Assembly: GCA_964486455.1 (NCBI GenBank)
Contig: CAZAMP010000003.1
Location: 106,139 to 170,138, forward strand
From: CAZAMP01 sp964486455
GTDB lineage: Bacteria > Eisenbacteria > RBG-16-71-46 > CAZAMP01
DNA: 64,000 bases
Reading direction: 5' to 3'
Shown here: positions 1 to 7,917 of the stretch, piece after piece
How the letters are laid out: the number at the start of each line of letters is the position of its first letter
Numbering within the stretch: the stretch's first letter is position 1
Program-made: the position numbers and the translations under genes
The notes under the pieces: model-generated
Databases searched by the model: none
What the model saw: the letters and a program-made list of their open reading frames with translations, nothing else
Told to the model about the DNA's origin: nothing

Positions 1-1737
1 TCGCAGTCGATCGCCGCGGAGGTCTACACCCTCGGCCTTGCGCTCGCCTTGTGGGCGCTCGTGTTCTTCGACCGCTGGCGGTGTGGGGGGAACGTGCGAT
101 GCCTATGGGCGGCGGCCTACGTTGGCGGCCTCGCGGTCGGACATCAGCCACTCACCCTGTTGTTGCTCTCGGGCGTCGCGATCTCGTTGGTCAGGGCCTT
201 GCGCCGTCGTCGGTTGGGTTGGGGCACCGTGGGAATCGCGGTCGTTTGGTTCGTGCTCCCTTTCACCATCTTTCTGGTCTTGCCTCTAAGGAGCGCGCTA
301 CGGCCGCTCGTTGACTATGCGCGGATCAGCTCCGCCGGAGACTTCTTCTACCACGCCCTCGGTGTGGCAAGCCGAAGCGAGTTCCTGAGCGAAGGGGCGT
401 CCGGGATGAGGCACGCGCTCGAGCTGATGTTTCGAGTCGTGACATCCGAGATCGGGATCCTGACGCTGCTATTGGTCGGCGTTGCCGTTGATGGGGCGAT
501 CCGAATGCTTCGCCACGATCGCGAACGACTGTGGCTCCTCTGGCTGCCGATCCTGCTGATCCTCCTATTCGCGCTGTTCTACGGGATTCACGACATCGAG
601 AACTATCTCATCATACCGTTCTGGCTCATCACTGCATCGGCCGGGTTCATGGCGGCGCGGCCACCGGCCCCCGAGGACGAGCCGCTTGCTCCTCGCCGCC
701 GCACGGTGGATCGGGTGGCCGTCGGCATCGCGGCACTTTTCGTGGTGAGCGCCGTATGGGCCAACCACGCGGTATGCAATCGGTCCGACTATCACCTAGT
801 CGATGATTTCGTCGACAACACACTCGAGTGTGTGCCCGATGACGGAGCGCTCTTCCTGTACACGGAGACATTGACCGGGCCGTTCGCCTATCACACCGGG
901 ATTCTCAGAAAGCGGGCGGATGTCCGGCTGATCGACATGACCGGTAAGGTCATGCCGGAGCCGTTTGGATTTCGGCAACTCACCGGGGATTGGCGCGAGG
1001 AGCGATGGCGGCGTATGGAGGCGCTCTACCTGGATCGTCCGCCGGAACTCGCCGGGCGCGCGTTCTGCGCCCTCATGTTCTCCGCCCGGCGGACGGATGA
1101 GGATCGGTTTGCCTATCGCCGGCGTGGCCTCGTGTACGAGCTGTCCGACCCGGCCGCGCGCCCGATGGAGGCGGCCGTCTACTGGAATGAGTTCACTCTT
1201 CGTCTGCCTTCCCAGGCGCTACTGGCGGCCGAGCGGACCGGCTTCGCCCTCACGCCGCTCATCTTGAGATTCTACGGCGCCACCGGGACGGCGGCGGCCG
1301 CGGAGCGGCTCCAGTCCGGCGACATCGACGGCGCGATCTCGACATACCAACACGTGATCCACATCACCCCCGATGACGTCGCGGCCCGGGAACGGCTCGC
1401 ATGGGCGTTGGTGCGTTCGGGAGACATGTCCCGGGCCGAGGCCGAGCTTCGAGCGGTCGTCGCGTTGAAACCGGATGCCGTGCAGGCCTTGAACGCCTTG
1501 GCTGTGATACTGCTGCAGAAAGGTGGAGACCGGGAGGCGGAGGAGCTTCTGCGCCGAGCGCTCACCGCTGACGCCACCGTCCCGCTCACCCGATTGAACT
1601 TGGGGCGTCTGCTTTCTCGAGACGTCTCGCGTTCGGCAGAGGCGATCGAGCATCTCGAGGCGTTCGTCACGCTCGCCCCCGAGGATCCCGACATCCTGTC
1701 CGCGCGGGAGCTTCTGATGCGGCTTCGCGGCCGCTAA
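1..1737 (+). CDS. DUF2723-family polytopic membrane protein with C-terminal TPR repeats (5' partial)
   Basis: The frame is open from base 1, so the gene is cut by the window edge; the TTG at 49 is probably not the start because the codons before it read SQSIAAEVYTLGLAL, a match to the conserved Q..EVYTL motif of DUF2723 (glycosyltransferase-C-like, GT117-type membrane proteins). About seven hydrophobic segments lie in the first 260 visible residues, including the family-like GHQPLTLLLL stretch. A soluble part follows, and the last ~140 residues form about four TPR units (for example GDIDGAISTYQHVIHITPDD). By family this is an inner-membrane glycan-transfer or O-mannosyltransferase-like protein; no substrate can be read from the sequence. 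It ends 165 bases before the next gene. Confidence 0.85.
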   Translation, partial: SQSIAAEVYTLGLALALWALVFFDRWRCGGNVRCLWAAAYVGGLAVGHQPLTLLLLSGVAISLVRALRRRRLGWGTVGIAVVWFVLPFTIFLVLPLRSALRPLVDYARISSAGDFFYHALGVASRSEFLSEGASGMRHALELMFRVVTSEIGILTLLLVGVAVDGAIRMLRHDRERLWLLWLPILLILLFALFYGIHDIENYLIIPFWLITASAGFMAARPPAPEDEPLAPRRRTVDRVAVGIAALFVVSAVWANHAVCNRSDYHLVDDFVDNTLECVPDDGALFLYTETLTGPFAYHTGILRKRADVRLIDMTGKVMPEPFGFRQLTGDWREERWRRMEALYLDRPPELAGRAFCALMFSARRTDEDRFAYRRRGLVYELSDPAARPMEAAVYWNEFTLRLPSQALLAAERTGFALTPLILRFYGATGTAAAAERLQSGDIDGAISTYQHVIHITPDDVAARERLAWALVRSGDMSRAEAELRAVVALKPDAVQALNALAVILLQKGGDREAEELLRRALTADATVPLTRLNLGRLLSRDVSRSAEAIEHLEAFVTLAPEDPDILSARELLMRLRGR

Positions 1738-1902
1738 AGTACTATCGAACAACAGGGTACGTGGCGGGGAATCGGGACGACGCGCTGCCAATCGATCCGG
1801 CACCGGGAATTGGACGCACGGCCGGCCCCGGAACATCCTCTGGCGACCATCGCACCAGAATCGACTTGCCCCTACGCCGTTTGGCCGATACCTTCCATCC
1901 CC

Positions 1903-3141
1903 GTGAGACACCTCTCGAAACAAACGGCCGGGACTCTTCTGGCTTTCCTCGCAGCGGCCGTGCTGGTTGTGACCATTGCTGTCGCGCCGGCTTCCTCACT
2001 GGCCGCCGAGTCGGACGGCGCGCAATCCGATGGCCCACCGCCGCGTTTCATTCCTCCAGAAGCCGGAGAAGGTCCACCGGCCCCGACCGGCGTCACCGCG
2101 ATCGACGTGCCGAATGACGCCGGAGAAACCGTCAGCCTGAGCTGGGTGGTGCCGGCCGGAGTAACCCCTGACAGCATAGTTGTTTACAGGTTCGACGCCG
2201 CCGGTGACTCTGAGATGATCGCTCTTCTGGCCGGTGACGAGCGCACGTTCACCGATCCCGGGGCGGGTCATGAGCCCGTTCGCTACGCCGTTGAGCTCTT
2301 CCTCGGCGGGCTGAGCGCCCGATCGTCACTCTCGACGGCGGTCGTCGCGCAAGGCAACTGGTTCAACAAGCCACGCGGGAACCAACTCATCGTCCTTCTC
2401 GTGATCGTCGTTTCCATCGGCTATTTCACCCTCCAAGCTTCGAAAGGGAGGGAGTTCTACATTCGCAAGATCGCCGGACTCGAAGCCGTCGACGAGGCGG
2501 TCGGTCGGGCGACGGAAATGGGACGCTCCGTTCTCTACATTCCGGGTACTCAAGATCTCGACGACGTGCAGACGCTCGCCGGCCTGACGATTCTCGGCAC
2601 ATTGTCAAAGAAGATCGCGGAGTACGAGACCAAGATCGACGTTCCCGTGTGTCGGTCACTCGTGATGTCGACCGGCAGAGAAACGGTGCGCGAGGCGTAT
2701 CTCCTCGCCGGTCGCCCCGATCTCTACAATGACGATATCGTTCACTACATTACCGACGAGCAGTTCGGATATGTCGCGGCTGTCGACGGGATCATGGTGC
2801 GTGAGAAGCCGGCGGCGTGTTTCTACCTCGGTGCGTTCTTCGCCGAGTCGCTCATTCTTGCCGAGACCGGCAACTCCATCGGAGCCATTCAGGTCGCCGG
2901 CACGGCCATGCCGACACAGCTCCCGTTCTTCGTCGCGGCGTGCGATTACACGCTCATCGGCGAGGAGCTTTTCGCGGCCAGCGCATATCTCTCGAAGGAC
3001 CTGAAGCTGATCGGAAGTCTCCGCGGGCAGGACATCGGCAAGCTACTGGCCATGGCGGGCGTGGCCGTCGGCGTCATCGCCGCAACCGCGGGATGGGACG
3101 CGATAGAAACGGCATGCCACTGGCTCTTCAAGGTGAATTGA
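1903..3141 (+). CDS. Module copy 1, gene A: exported FN3 plus DUF6754-like membrane protein
   Basis: The start is taken as GTG 1903, which gives a clean signal sequence (charged VRHLSK then a hydrophobic run to about residue 36); an in-frame TTG at 1810 would add an unlikely 31-residue extension. A fibronectin-III-like domain covers about residues 60-145, a membrane segment 160-180, a conserved alpha/beta domain 185-380, and a last hydrophobic helix follows. The conserved domain matches what I remember as DUF6754. It shares long motifs with the protein at 41256-42512: EAVGRATEMG, REKPA, AESLILAETG, ACDYTL and a GEEL-F/Y-AASAY segment. Function is unknown. It is the first gene of a four-gene membrane module, possibly the sensor or receptor part because of its FN3 ectodomain (inference). 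Confidence 0.8.
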   Translation: MRHLSKQTAGTLLAFLAAAVLVVTIAVAPASSLAAESDGAQSDGPPPRFIPPEAGEGPPAPTGVTAIDVPNDAGETVSLSWVVPAGVTPDSIVVYRFDAAGDSEMIALLAGDERTFTDPGAGHEPVRYAVELFLGGLSARSSLSTAVVAQGNWFNKPRGNQLIVLLVIVVSIGYFTLQASKGREFYIRKIAGLEAVDEAVGRATEMGRSVLYIPGTQDLDDVQTLAGLTILGTLSKKIAEYETKIDVPVCRSLVMSTGRETVREAYLLAGRPDLYNDDIVHYITDEQFGYVAAVDGIMVREKPAACFYLGAFFAESLILAETGNSIGAIQVAGTAMPTQLPFFVAACDYTLIGEELFAASAYLSKDLKLIGSLRGQDIGKLLAMAGVAVGVIAATAGWDAIETACHWLFKVN

Positions 3142-3196
3142 GGATGACCGTCATGCACGCCGCGTGTGAAGGGACCGGAAACGTGAGGCAACCCGA

Positions 3197-3886
3197 ATGA
3201 ACCGGCTGATCCGGATAAACATCCCGCTCTTCATCGCCTTCGTGGTCGGTGCGGCGATGCTCGTGGCCCACTTCATTCCGCGCGAGCCGTTCCACTTCTT
3301 CGACACCGAGTTCAGCGTCTTCTTCGACATCATCGCGGTCTTCGCGTTTATTCTCGGTGGCGGAAACCTGCTTCGCGTGCATCTCACCAAGATCTCGGGC
3401 AAACACAGGGACATGACGTACAGCTACGTCACGCTGATCGGCTTCGTCCTTATGCTCGGCGCGGGGCTGCTCCGGATCGGAATCCCCGGTGATCAGCCGT
3501 ACAACTACGATAGCGGGCTCTTCCAGAGGATCTACGACGCGACGTTCTATCCGTTGGGCGCGACGATGTTCTCACTACTCGCGTTCTTCGTGGCGTCGGC
3601 CTCCTATCGCGCGTTTCGAGCGAAGACGCTGGAAGCGACGCTGCTCCTCATCGCGGCCTTCATCATTCTCCTAGGACGGACGCCGGTGGGCTACTACATG
3701 ACGGCGTGGCTGCCCGAATCACTCAGCTTCTTCGAGGTGCCGAACCTCTCGGCGTGGATCATGTCCGCCTTCAACACGGCCGGCCAGCGCGCGATCCAGA
3801 TCGGGATCGCGCTCGGCATCATTTCCACGTCGCTCAAGTTGATTCTCGGCATCGAGCGAACGTACCTCGGCGAGGAGAAGGGCTAG
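3197..3886 (+). CDS. Module copy 1, gene B: polytopic membrane protein
   Basis: A 229-residue hydrophobic protein with about six membrane segments. GAGG lies 8 bases before the ATG. The C-terminal half carries the signature shared with 40624-41247: ATMFS-LAF, YRAFRAK, then ATLLL, and a last segment ending GIERTYLG. I recognise no characterised family. It lies 55 bases after gene A and 3 bases before gene C, so the genes are surely cotranscribed. The matching order in the second copy suggests it is a structural subunit of the same membrane complex (inference). Confidence 0.8.
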   Translation: MNRLIRINIPLFIAFVVGAAMLVAHFIPREPFHFFDTEFSVFFDIIAVFAFILGGGNLLRVHLTKISGKHRDMTYSYVTLIGFVLMLGAGLLRIGIPGDQPYNYDSGLFQRIYDATFYPLGATMFSLLAFFVASASYRAFRAKTLEATLLLIAAFIILLGRTPVGYYMTAWLPESLSFFEVPNLSAWIMSAFNTAGQRAIQIGIALGIISTSLKLILGIERTYLGEEKG

Positions 3887-3889
3887 ACG

Positions 3890-4768
3890 ATGACGGGCTT
3901 CCTCGTGAAAATGGGAACGATCGACCGCCGGTGGATCTTTCTCGTCATCGCGCTCGCGGTCATCATTCCGCTGCTCCTCAACATGGGTGCACCGATGCCG
4001 GCGACCCCCATCGTTCAGAAGATCTACGACAAGATCGAAAGCCTTCCGCCTGGGAGCCACGTGATCATGTCGCTCGACTACGGTCCGGCGACCGTTCCCG
4101 AAAACCAACCGATGGCTGATGCGCTGGCGCGTCACTGCATGGAGAAGGATCTGAAGCTGATCCTGATGGCGCTTTGGCCGACCGGCGTTCGCCAGATCGA
4201 CGTCACGATCGAAAATCTGTACACGGGCGACGACGCGACTCACCCCGACAAAGTCTATGGCGAGGACTGGCTCAACATCGGCTACAAGGCGGGCAACCAG
4301 GGTGTCATCAACGTCATCTTGAACGATTTCAAAGGTCTTTTCACGACCGACTCGCGCGACGGCCAGCCGATCGATTCGTTCCCGATCATGAAGGGTGTGG
4401 CGAACCTCCGAGATCTCGAGCTGATCCTCTGCATCGGGTCCGGCAAGCCGGGGATGAAGGAATGGATCCAGTTCGCCGGTGATCAGGGTCACATCCCCGT
4501 CGCGGGCGGAGTGACTGCGGTCGAGGCGCCGCTTCTCTATCCGTACTACCCCCGTCAGCTCGTGGGGCTCATGGGCGGTCTCCAGGGCGCGGCCGAATAT
4601 GAGTCGGCGCTCCTGGACGGCTATCCGAGCCTGGCTGGGGGGTCGGAATATTTGCTTCGGGCGGCGACGCGAAAGATGGGACCGCAGACGGTGGCGCACT
4701 TGATGATCCTCCTGTTCGTCATCATTGGGAACATCGCGCTATTCGCGTCGCGCAGGGAGAGGAGCTGA
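3890..4768 (+). CDS. Module copy 1, gene C: membrane-anchored alpha/beta protein
   Basis: A 292-residue protein with an N-terminal membrane anchor (DRRWIFLVIALAVIIPLLL, about residues 12-30), a soluble domain of about 220 residues and a C-terminal membrane helix (VAHLMILLFVIIGNIALFA). The soluble domain alternates strands and helices (VIMSLDYGPA, LKLILMALWPTG, LILCIGSGKPG). It ends with the motif YPYYPRQLVGLMGGLQGAAEYE, which is conserved in the paralogue at 39766-40617. With an N-in anchor the domain would lie outside the inner membrane. A GAAG-type ribosome site precedes the ATG. No enzyme family or catalytic motif was recognised. Confidence 0.8.
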   Translation: MTGFLVKMGTIDRRWIFLVIALAVIIPLLLNMGAPMPATPIVQKIYDKIESLPPGSHVIMSLDYGPATVPENQPMADALARHCMEKDLKLILMALWPTGVRQIDVTIENLYTGDDATHPDKVYGEDWLNIGYKAGNQGVINVILNDFKGLFTTDSRDGQPIDSFPIMKGVANLRDLELILCIGSGKPGMKEWIQFAGDQGHIPVAGGVTAVEAPLLYPYYPRQLVGLMGGLQGAAEYESALLDGYPSLAGGSEYLLRAATRKMGPQTVAHLMILLFVIIGNIALFASRRERS

Positions 4769-4770
4769 TT

Positions 4771-5460
4771 ATGGCTGATGCGATCGTAGCTTGGGTCGCA
4801 GCACTCATGACGCTCATGATCTTCAGCTTCCTCTACAAGGACAATCCGTTCTACAAATTCGCAGAGCATCTGTTCGTGGGTGTTTCGGCGGCGTACTGGA
4901 TGGTGGTCGGGTTCTGGACGACGCTCGTGCCGAACCTTCTGGGCAAAGTCTGGCCGGGGTGGACGGCGTCGACGTTTCCGTTCGTCGGTGTGGATCCCAA
5001 CACGCCCAGCAACTGGTACTACATCTTCGCCGGAGTCCTGGGCATTCTGCTCCTGACCCGGCTCATCCGTCCGATTGCGTATCTCTCCCGCTGGGCGCTC
5101 GCGTTCATCGTGGGCTGGGCGGCGGGCACGAATTTGACGCGTTACCTGCAGTCCGACTTCATCAAGCAGGTCGACAACACGATCCGGCCGATCATCGAGA
5201 TCGGCGACGGAGGTTTTGCGCTCGTGCCGACGGTCACGAGCATCGTGATCGTCTTCGGTGTGCTCTGTGGTCTCGTCTACTTCTTCTTTTCAAAGCCGCA
5301 CACGGGTGTTCTCGGCGGCGCGAGCCGCGTCGGAATCTGGGTGCTCATGATCACCTTCGGTGCGTCGTTCGGCTACACGGTGATGGCCCGTATCTCGCTC
5401 CTTACCGGGCGCATGGAATCGCTCATCGAGATCTTCCGAGCGCCATTCGGCCCCTTCTAG
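4771..5460 (+). CDS. Module copy 1, gene D: polytopic membrane protein
   Basis: A 229-residue protein with about six membrane segments. It begins 3 bases after gene C with GAGGAG six bases before its ATG. Conserved blocks shared with 39099-39764 are FLYKDNP-YKFAE, VGVSA, YFFFSK-H-GVLGG, and an FGA-FGYTVM motif followed by SLL-GR. The family is not recognised. It closes the conserved four-gene module; in this copy only, a sulfatase-like gene follows 6 bases later. Confidence 0.8.
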   Translation: MADAIVAWVAALMTLMIFSFLYKDNPFYKFAEHLFVGVSAAYWMVVGFWTTLVPNLLGKVWPGWTASTFPFVGVDPNTPSNWYYIFAGVLGILLLTRLIRPIAYLSRWALAFIVGWAAGTNLTRYLQSDFIKQVDNTIRPIIEIGDGGFALVPTVTSIVIVFGVLCGLVYFFFSKPHTGVLGGASRVGIWVLMITFGASFGYTVMARISLLTGRMESLIEIFRAPFGPF

Positions 5461-5466
5461 CTCATC

Positions 5467-6327
5467 ATGAACGAGTCGGACCGTCGCGGACGACGCGCTT
5501 CCTGGATCGCTGCCGCTCTCTTCATCGTCCTGTGCGTGATCGTGTTTCGCTTGCTCGGGCCCTGGTTCGCACGAGAGCGATATGTGCGGCTCCGCGAGCA
5601 CGAGATGCGGCGCAACCGATTCACCATCGAGGCGCTCATCTCCCGCGCCGAACCGGCCGACGTGAGCGGCGTTCTTCTGGTTTCGATTGATGCCATGCGA
5701 GAGAAGGATTGGCGAGATGTGGACGCGACACCCACGCTCGATTCGCTCCGTGCCCTCGGGGGAGACATCGTGATCGAAGGCGTCTCTCCGGACGCCGATG
5801 CGGCGTTCTCCGGTGTCGTGATCCCGGTGGTTCAAGCCGGACGCGAGATGGGTTTCGCCACCGCGGCGGTCGTGGGGCACACGATGTCAGATTCCACGGC
5901 GGCCTTGCTGCGCGATTTCGATCACGTCCGTAACGATTTCCCCGCCATCACGTCGTACCATCACGAAGGCGAGGCGACGTGGGTATCGCTCGCCGCCGTA
6001 CGGGAGCTGACCGCCGGCGAAGGCGAACCGATGCTTCTCTGGCTACGGTACACGGAGCTTTCGCCCCCGCACCTCGGCCACGATCGGCTCCGGATCGGGA
6101 ATCCGCGGGTCAGCGAGCTCAACGCCATCGACCACTACCTGGGACAGATCCTCGCCTTTATTCGCGCCGTCGAATGCGAGGAGCGTGTAGCGATTCTTGT
6201 CATCGGGTCCGAGGCGGATGAGTCGGGTCGGATGCGAGGCATCGCCGTGCATGCCGATTTGGCGGATACGGTGGACGCCGGAGACCTTTCGCTCCGACTT
6301 CTGAGCGCGGCGGCATCCGCGGAGTAG
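5467..6327 (+). CDS. Membrane-anchored sulfatase/alkaline-phosphatase-like protein, probably a pseudoenzyme
   Basis: A 286-residue protein with an N-terminal anchor (AAALFIVLCVIVFRLLGPWF, about residues 16-35) and the skeleton of the sulfatase/alkaline phosphatase fold. VLLVSIDAMREKDW replaces the usual LI-IDTLRADHL start. LLWLRYTELSPPHLG corresponds to the conserved L-W-HY-DPH-PY strand, LNAIDHYLGQILAFI to the Y--EI-Y-D--IG helix, and ILVIGSEADESG sits where the metal-binding SDHGE motif belongs. The metal-binding Asp-His pair and an obvious nucleophile are missing, and the protein is shorter than active sulfatases. It probably binds rather than cleaves (inference). It is the fifth gene of the module operon with little intergenic space, and has no equivalent next to the second copy. 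Confidence 0.65.
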   Translation: MNESDRRGRRASWIAAALFIVLCVIVFRLLGPWFARERYVRLREHEMRRNRFTIEALISRAEPADVSGVLLVSIDAMREKDWRDVDATPTLDSLRALGGDIVIEGVSPDADAAFSGVVIPVVQAGREMGFATAAVVGHTMSDSTAALLRDFDHVRNDFPAITSYHHEGEATWVSLAAVRELTAGEGEPMLLWLRYTELSPPHLGHDRLRIGNPRVSELNAIDHYLGQILAFIRAVECEERVAILVIGSEADESGRMRGIAVHADLADTVDAGDLSLRLLSAAASAE

Positions 6328-6343
6328 GCCGCGGCGATACGCA

Positions 6344-6802
6344 TCAGTCGAGCACCAGCACCTTCACGGCGGCGCTTTCACTACCCGCGTTCCATCGAAT
6401 GAAGTAGACGCCCGGTGCGACGCGTAGACCGTCGCGTCCACGGCGGTCCCACTCGGCGCGGAGCTTGCCGTCGCCGGATGCCACGGGACGGAGCAGACGA
6501 AGCGTCCGTCCACGCGCGTCGAAGATGAGGAGCTTCCCGTCCGACGGCGCCGTACCCGCGAATTCGATCGTCGCGGACGATCGCATCGGATTCGGTTGAA
6601 CCCTCATCGGCCTCGCGAGACCCAACAACTCTGTTTCGACGACATCGGTAGCGATCACGCCGTGTGGGCCCGGTTCGTCGGGCGTCGTGCCGTGACAGAC
6701 GGCGCAATCCGATAGTGTCCCCGCGTGACCCTGCAGCGCGACCATGTTGGTGTTCCCGTATTGGATAGAGTCGTGATCGGTTTCTTCGCGTAGTAGTCGC
6801 AT
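6344..6802 (-). pseudogene. Tail of a multiheme cytochrome with FlgD-like C-terminal domain (5'-truncated remnant)
   Basis: A 152-residue frame with one CxxCH heme motif (DCAVCHG) close to its N-terminus and a complete FlgD-like Ig/C-terminal sorting-type domain (QPNPMRSSATIEF, WDRRGRDGLRVAPGVYFIRW). Nothing resembling a signal peptide precedes the heme, and other proteins with this tail are secreted and much longer. The simplest reading is the surviving 3' end of a larger cytochrome-like gene whose 5' part has been lost. The sequence just beyond its apparent start is a tldD remnant on the other strand, which supports decay of this strip. It could instead be a short expressed gene without a recognisable signal. 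Confidence 0.5.
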
Positions 6803-6844
6803 ATGACTCTCGGAAGATATCGATCAACATCGTATGCGCGAGCT

Positions 6845-6972
6845 CTCGTCGGTCACGTGATCATCCTCGTGGAAGGTGAGATGAGCACAGTCAACCAGCC
6901 CATGTCTCGCGGTCGCCTTCCGTCGCCGGCCGACGCACACGCCTTGCTGAAGGACCCATTTCCAGAGTGTTT
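6845..6972 (+). pseudogene. Remnant of a second tldD 5' region
   Basis: The frame reads ILVEGEMSTVNQPMSRGRLPSPADAHALLKDPFP in parts. Compare with the start of the intact tldD at 28795: ILVEDEMNTINPPMPRRR, then, after the Tat hydrophobic core, LLSPADAHAAMSDPFP. Nucleotide similarity begins upstream of the start codon (agct-ctc...gatcat-ctcgtgga) and runs to about 6972. The stretch equal to about 28841-28905 (the Tat core) is deleted, and homology stops after the PFP codons. It is therefore a decayed duplicate of the leader and signal-peptide region, not a working gene. Confidence 0.65.
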
Positions 6973-7086
6973 CATCACATACCCATGCACGCCCGACCGG
7001 ATCGATGCTTTCGCGCCCTTCTCGCGGCTTTCTATGTCGCGATCTCTAGGTTGAGTGTGTCGTCGTATGGGTCGTGACCAAATGCA

Positions 7087-7917
7087 CTAGCCATACGTGT
7101 GCTGACCACCCAGGAAGAGATTCCCGGCAAAGCTCAGGAGAATGAACACAAAGCCGGTGATGCTGAGCCACGCCGCGCGAACTCCCGTCCACCCTCTTTG
7201 AAGTCGCGCGTGAAGATAGCCCGTATAGAAGAGCCAAATGATCGCTGCGCCGACCTCCTTCGGGTCCCACGCCCAGAAGGTGCCCCACGCCTCATGCGCC
7301 CAGATGGAGCCGGCAAAGAGTGCCCCGACCGTGAACAATGGGTAGCCCAGAGCGATGGCCCGATAGCTCATTTCATCCAGCCGGTCGAGCGACGGGAAGC
7401 GCCTCCAGATTCCCATAGCGGCTCCACTGTCTTCCGCACGACGTCGAAGAAGGTAGGTCGCGCTAAAGGCCAGTGCGACCGCAAACGCTCCTTCGGAGAG
7501 GGCGGCGAGGACGACGTGAATGACCAGCCAATAGCTTTGCAGCGCGGGCATGAGTTGCATCGAGACTTCTTTGGGCAGCATGGATGCCGACACCACGAGT
7601 ATGATCACGGCGGGTGATACGATTGTTCCGATGATCAACTCACGATAGCGTAGGACTATTCCACCGAACGTCGCCACGGTCATCCAACTCATCAGGTTCG
7701 CGTACTCGAACATGTTCGAGAATGGAACGTGTCCGAGCGAGATCCATCTAAGCGCAATGCTCCCCGTGTGAGGGAAGAAGCCGAGCAACATCGTTCCCGC
7801 TGCAATCCATCCCAGTCGCCGTTTCCGAAACGCCAGATACGACGTGAACAGGAGGAATGAGAGGAGGTAGATCCAGAAAGTTACCCAGAACATCGATACG
7901 TCGTTGATGACACTCAT
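7087..7917 (-). CDS. ccsA: Cytochrome c biogenesis protein CcsA/ResC-type (System II heme handling)
   Basis: A 276-residue polytopic protein of the CcsA/CcmC/CcmF heme-handling superfamily. The WWD-type signature reads WGTFWAWDPKEVGAAIIWL near residue 210. Conserved His residues lie in hydrophobic loops (FFPHTGSIALRW, WLVIHVVLAALSEG). In System II it works with ResB/Ccs1 to export heme and attach it to CxxCH motifs of apocytochromes at the outer face of the inner membrane. Its ATG overlaps the upstream resB stop in an ATGA arrangement. Position next to the multiheme cytochrome genes fits a dedicated maturation role. Confidence 0.93.
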   Translation of the reverse strand: MSVINDVSMFWVTFWIYLLSFLLFTSYLAFRKRRLGWIAAGTMLLGFFPHTGSIALRWISLGHVPFSNMFEYANLMSWMTVATFGGIVLRYRELIIGTIVSPAVIILVVSASMLPKEVSMQLMPALQSYWLVIHVVLAALSEGAFAVALAFSATYLLRRRAEDSGAAMGIWRRFPSLDRLDEMSYRAIALGYPLFTVGALFAGSIWAHEAWGTFWAWDPKEVGAAIIWLFYTGYLHARLQRGWTGVRAAWLSITGFVFILLSFAGNLFLGGQHTYG

